From an uncultured archaeon (GTDB taxonomy: Archaea; Aenigmatarchaeota; Aenigmatarchaeia; GW2011-AR5), in the NCBI GenBank assembly GCA_903825675.1, contig CAIKBN010000038.1, positions 1 through 5,075 of the forward strand: DNA of 5,075 nucleotides, written 5' to 3'. The notes under the pieces were generated by a model, which did not search any database, was not told the origin of the DNA, and saw nothing but the letters and a program-made list of their open reading frames with translations. Every line of letters begins with the position of its first letter. Position 1 is the first letter of the stretch. A program made the position numbers and the translations under genes. Below are positions 5,015-5,075 of the stretch, one piece after another.

Positions 5015-5075
5015 TTAGTCATGTTCTTCAAAAACCCTGTTCTGCACAGAATCATTTTTTCTTAACCACTCAATA
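5015..5075 (-). CDS. C-terminal end of a gene entering from the right edge
   Basis: The minus-strand frame from 5074 reads IEWLRKNDSVQNRVFEEHD and stops at TAA (5015-5017). The other two minus-strand frames here hold stops within the first 15 bases of the edge. The residue mix looks like normal protein, with amphipathic and charged residues. Only 19 codons are visible, so no family can be named. It is probably the upstream operon partner of the 34-codon ORF. Confidence 0.5.
   Translation of the reverse strand, partial: IEWLRKNDSVQNRVFEEHD

Noticed and set aside
5021..5060. Possible 17-codon ORF (MILCRTGFLKN...) on the minus strand near the right edge
   Set aside because: It overlaps the better-looking C-terminal frame that stops at 5015, lacks a ribosome site, and is too short to support.

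Overview
The window looks archaeal. It encodes an RtcB-type RNA ligase of archaeal length with its activator archease. Several genes are preceded by TATA-like boxes about 26 bases ahead of the expected transcript start rather than by -35/-10 boxes. Starts that appear leaderless are mixed with starts that have GGTG/AAGGT Shine-Dalgarno sites. Base composition is AT-rich and uneven. An uncultivated lineage (DPANN or a similar group) would fit, but no marker here fixes the taxon.

Minus-strand block, about 1-2777, read right to left: archease (2367-2777), an unrecognised 129-residue protein (1949-2338), rtcB (471-1901), and the 5' part of a small cysteine-containing membrane protein gene (1-448) that runs off the left edge. 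Gaps are 28, 47 and 22 bases, so the four genes could be one transcript, although rtcB also has its own TATA-like box. Archease and RtcB work together in RNA ligation (tRNA exon joining and RNA repair). The gene between them is the real unknown.

Plus strand, 2829-3647: a multi-membrane protein with a C-terminal PspC domain, divergent from archease. The divergent gap holds one palindromic TTTAAA element almost equidistant from both starts. It also indicates that archease begins at 2777 rather than 2786.

Minus strand, 3644-4750: a glutamate dehydrogenase, convergent with the PspC gene. The two stop codons overlap in the 4-base palindrome CTAG. Its most likely start is an internal Met preceded by AAGGT, not the first ATG of the open frame. 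Upstream (4751-4892) is a gene-free stretch dense with dyads and a direct repeat, which looks like a control region.

Right edge: the last 19 codons of a minus-strand gene (5015-5075), followed 17 bases later by an easily missed 34-codon, very basic ORF (4893-4997) with a strong Shine-Dalgarno site.

Most of the window is housekeeping-like. The items most worth following up are the uncharacterised gene between archease and rtcB, the shared divergent promoter, the small basic ORF, and the repeat-rich region ahead of the dehydrogenase. I see no mobile element, CRISPR array, tRNA or rRNA.
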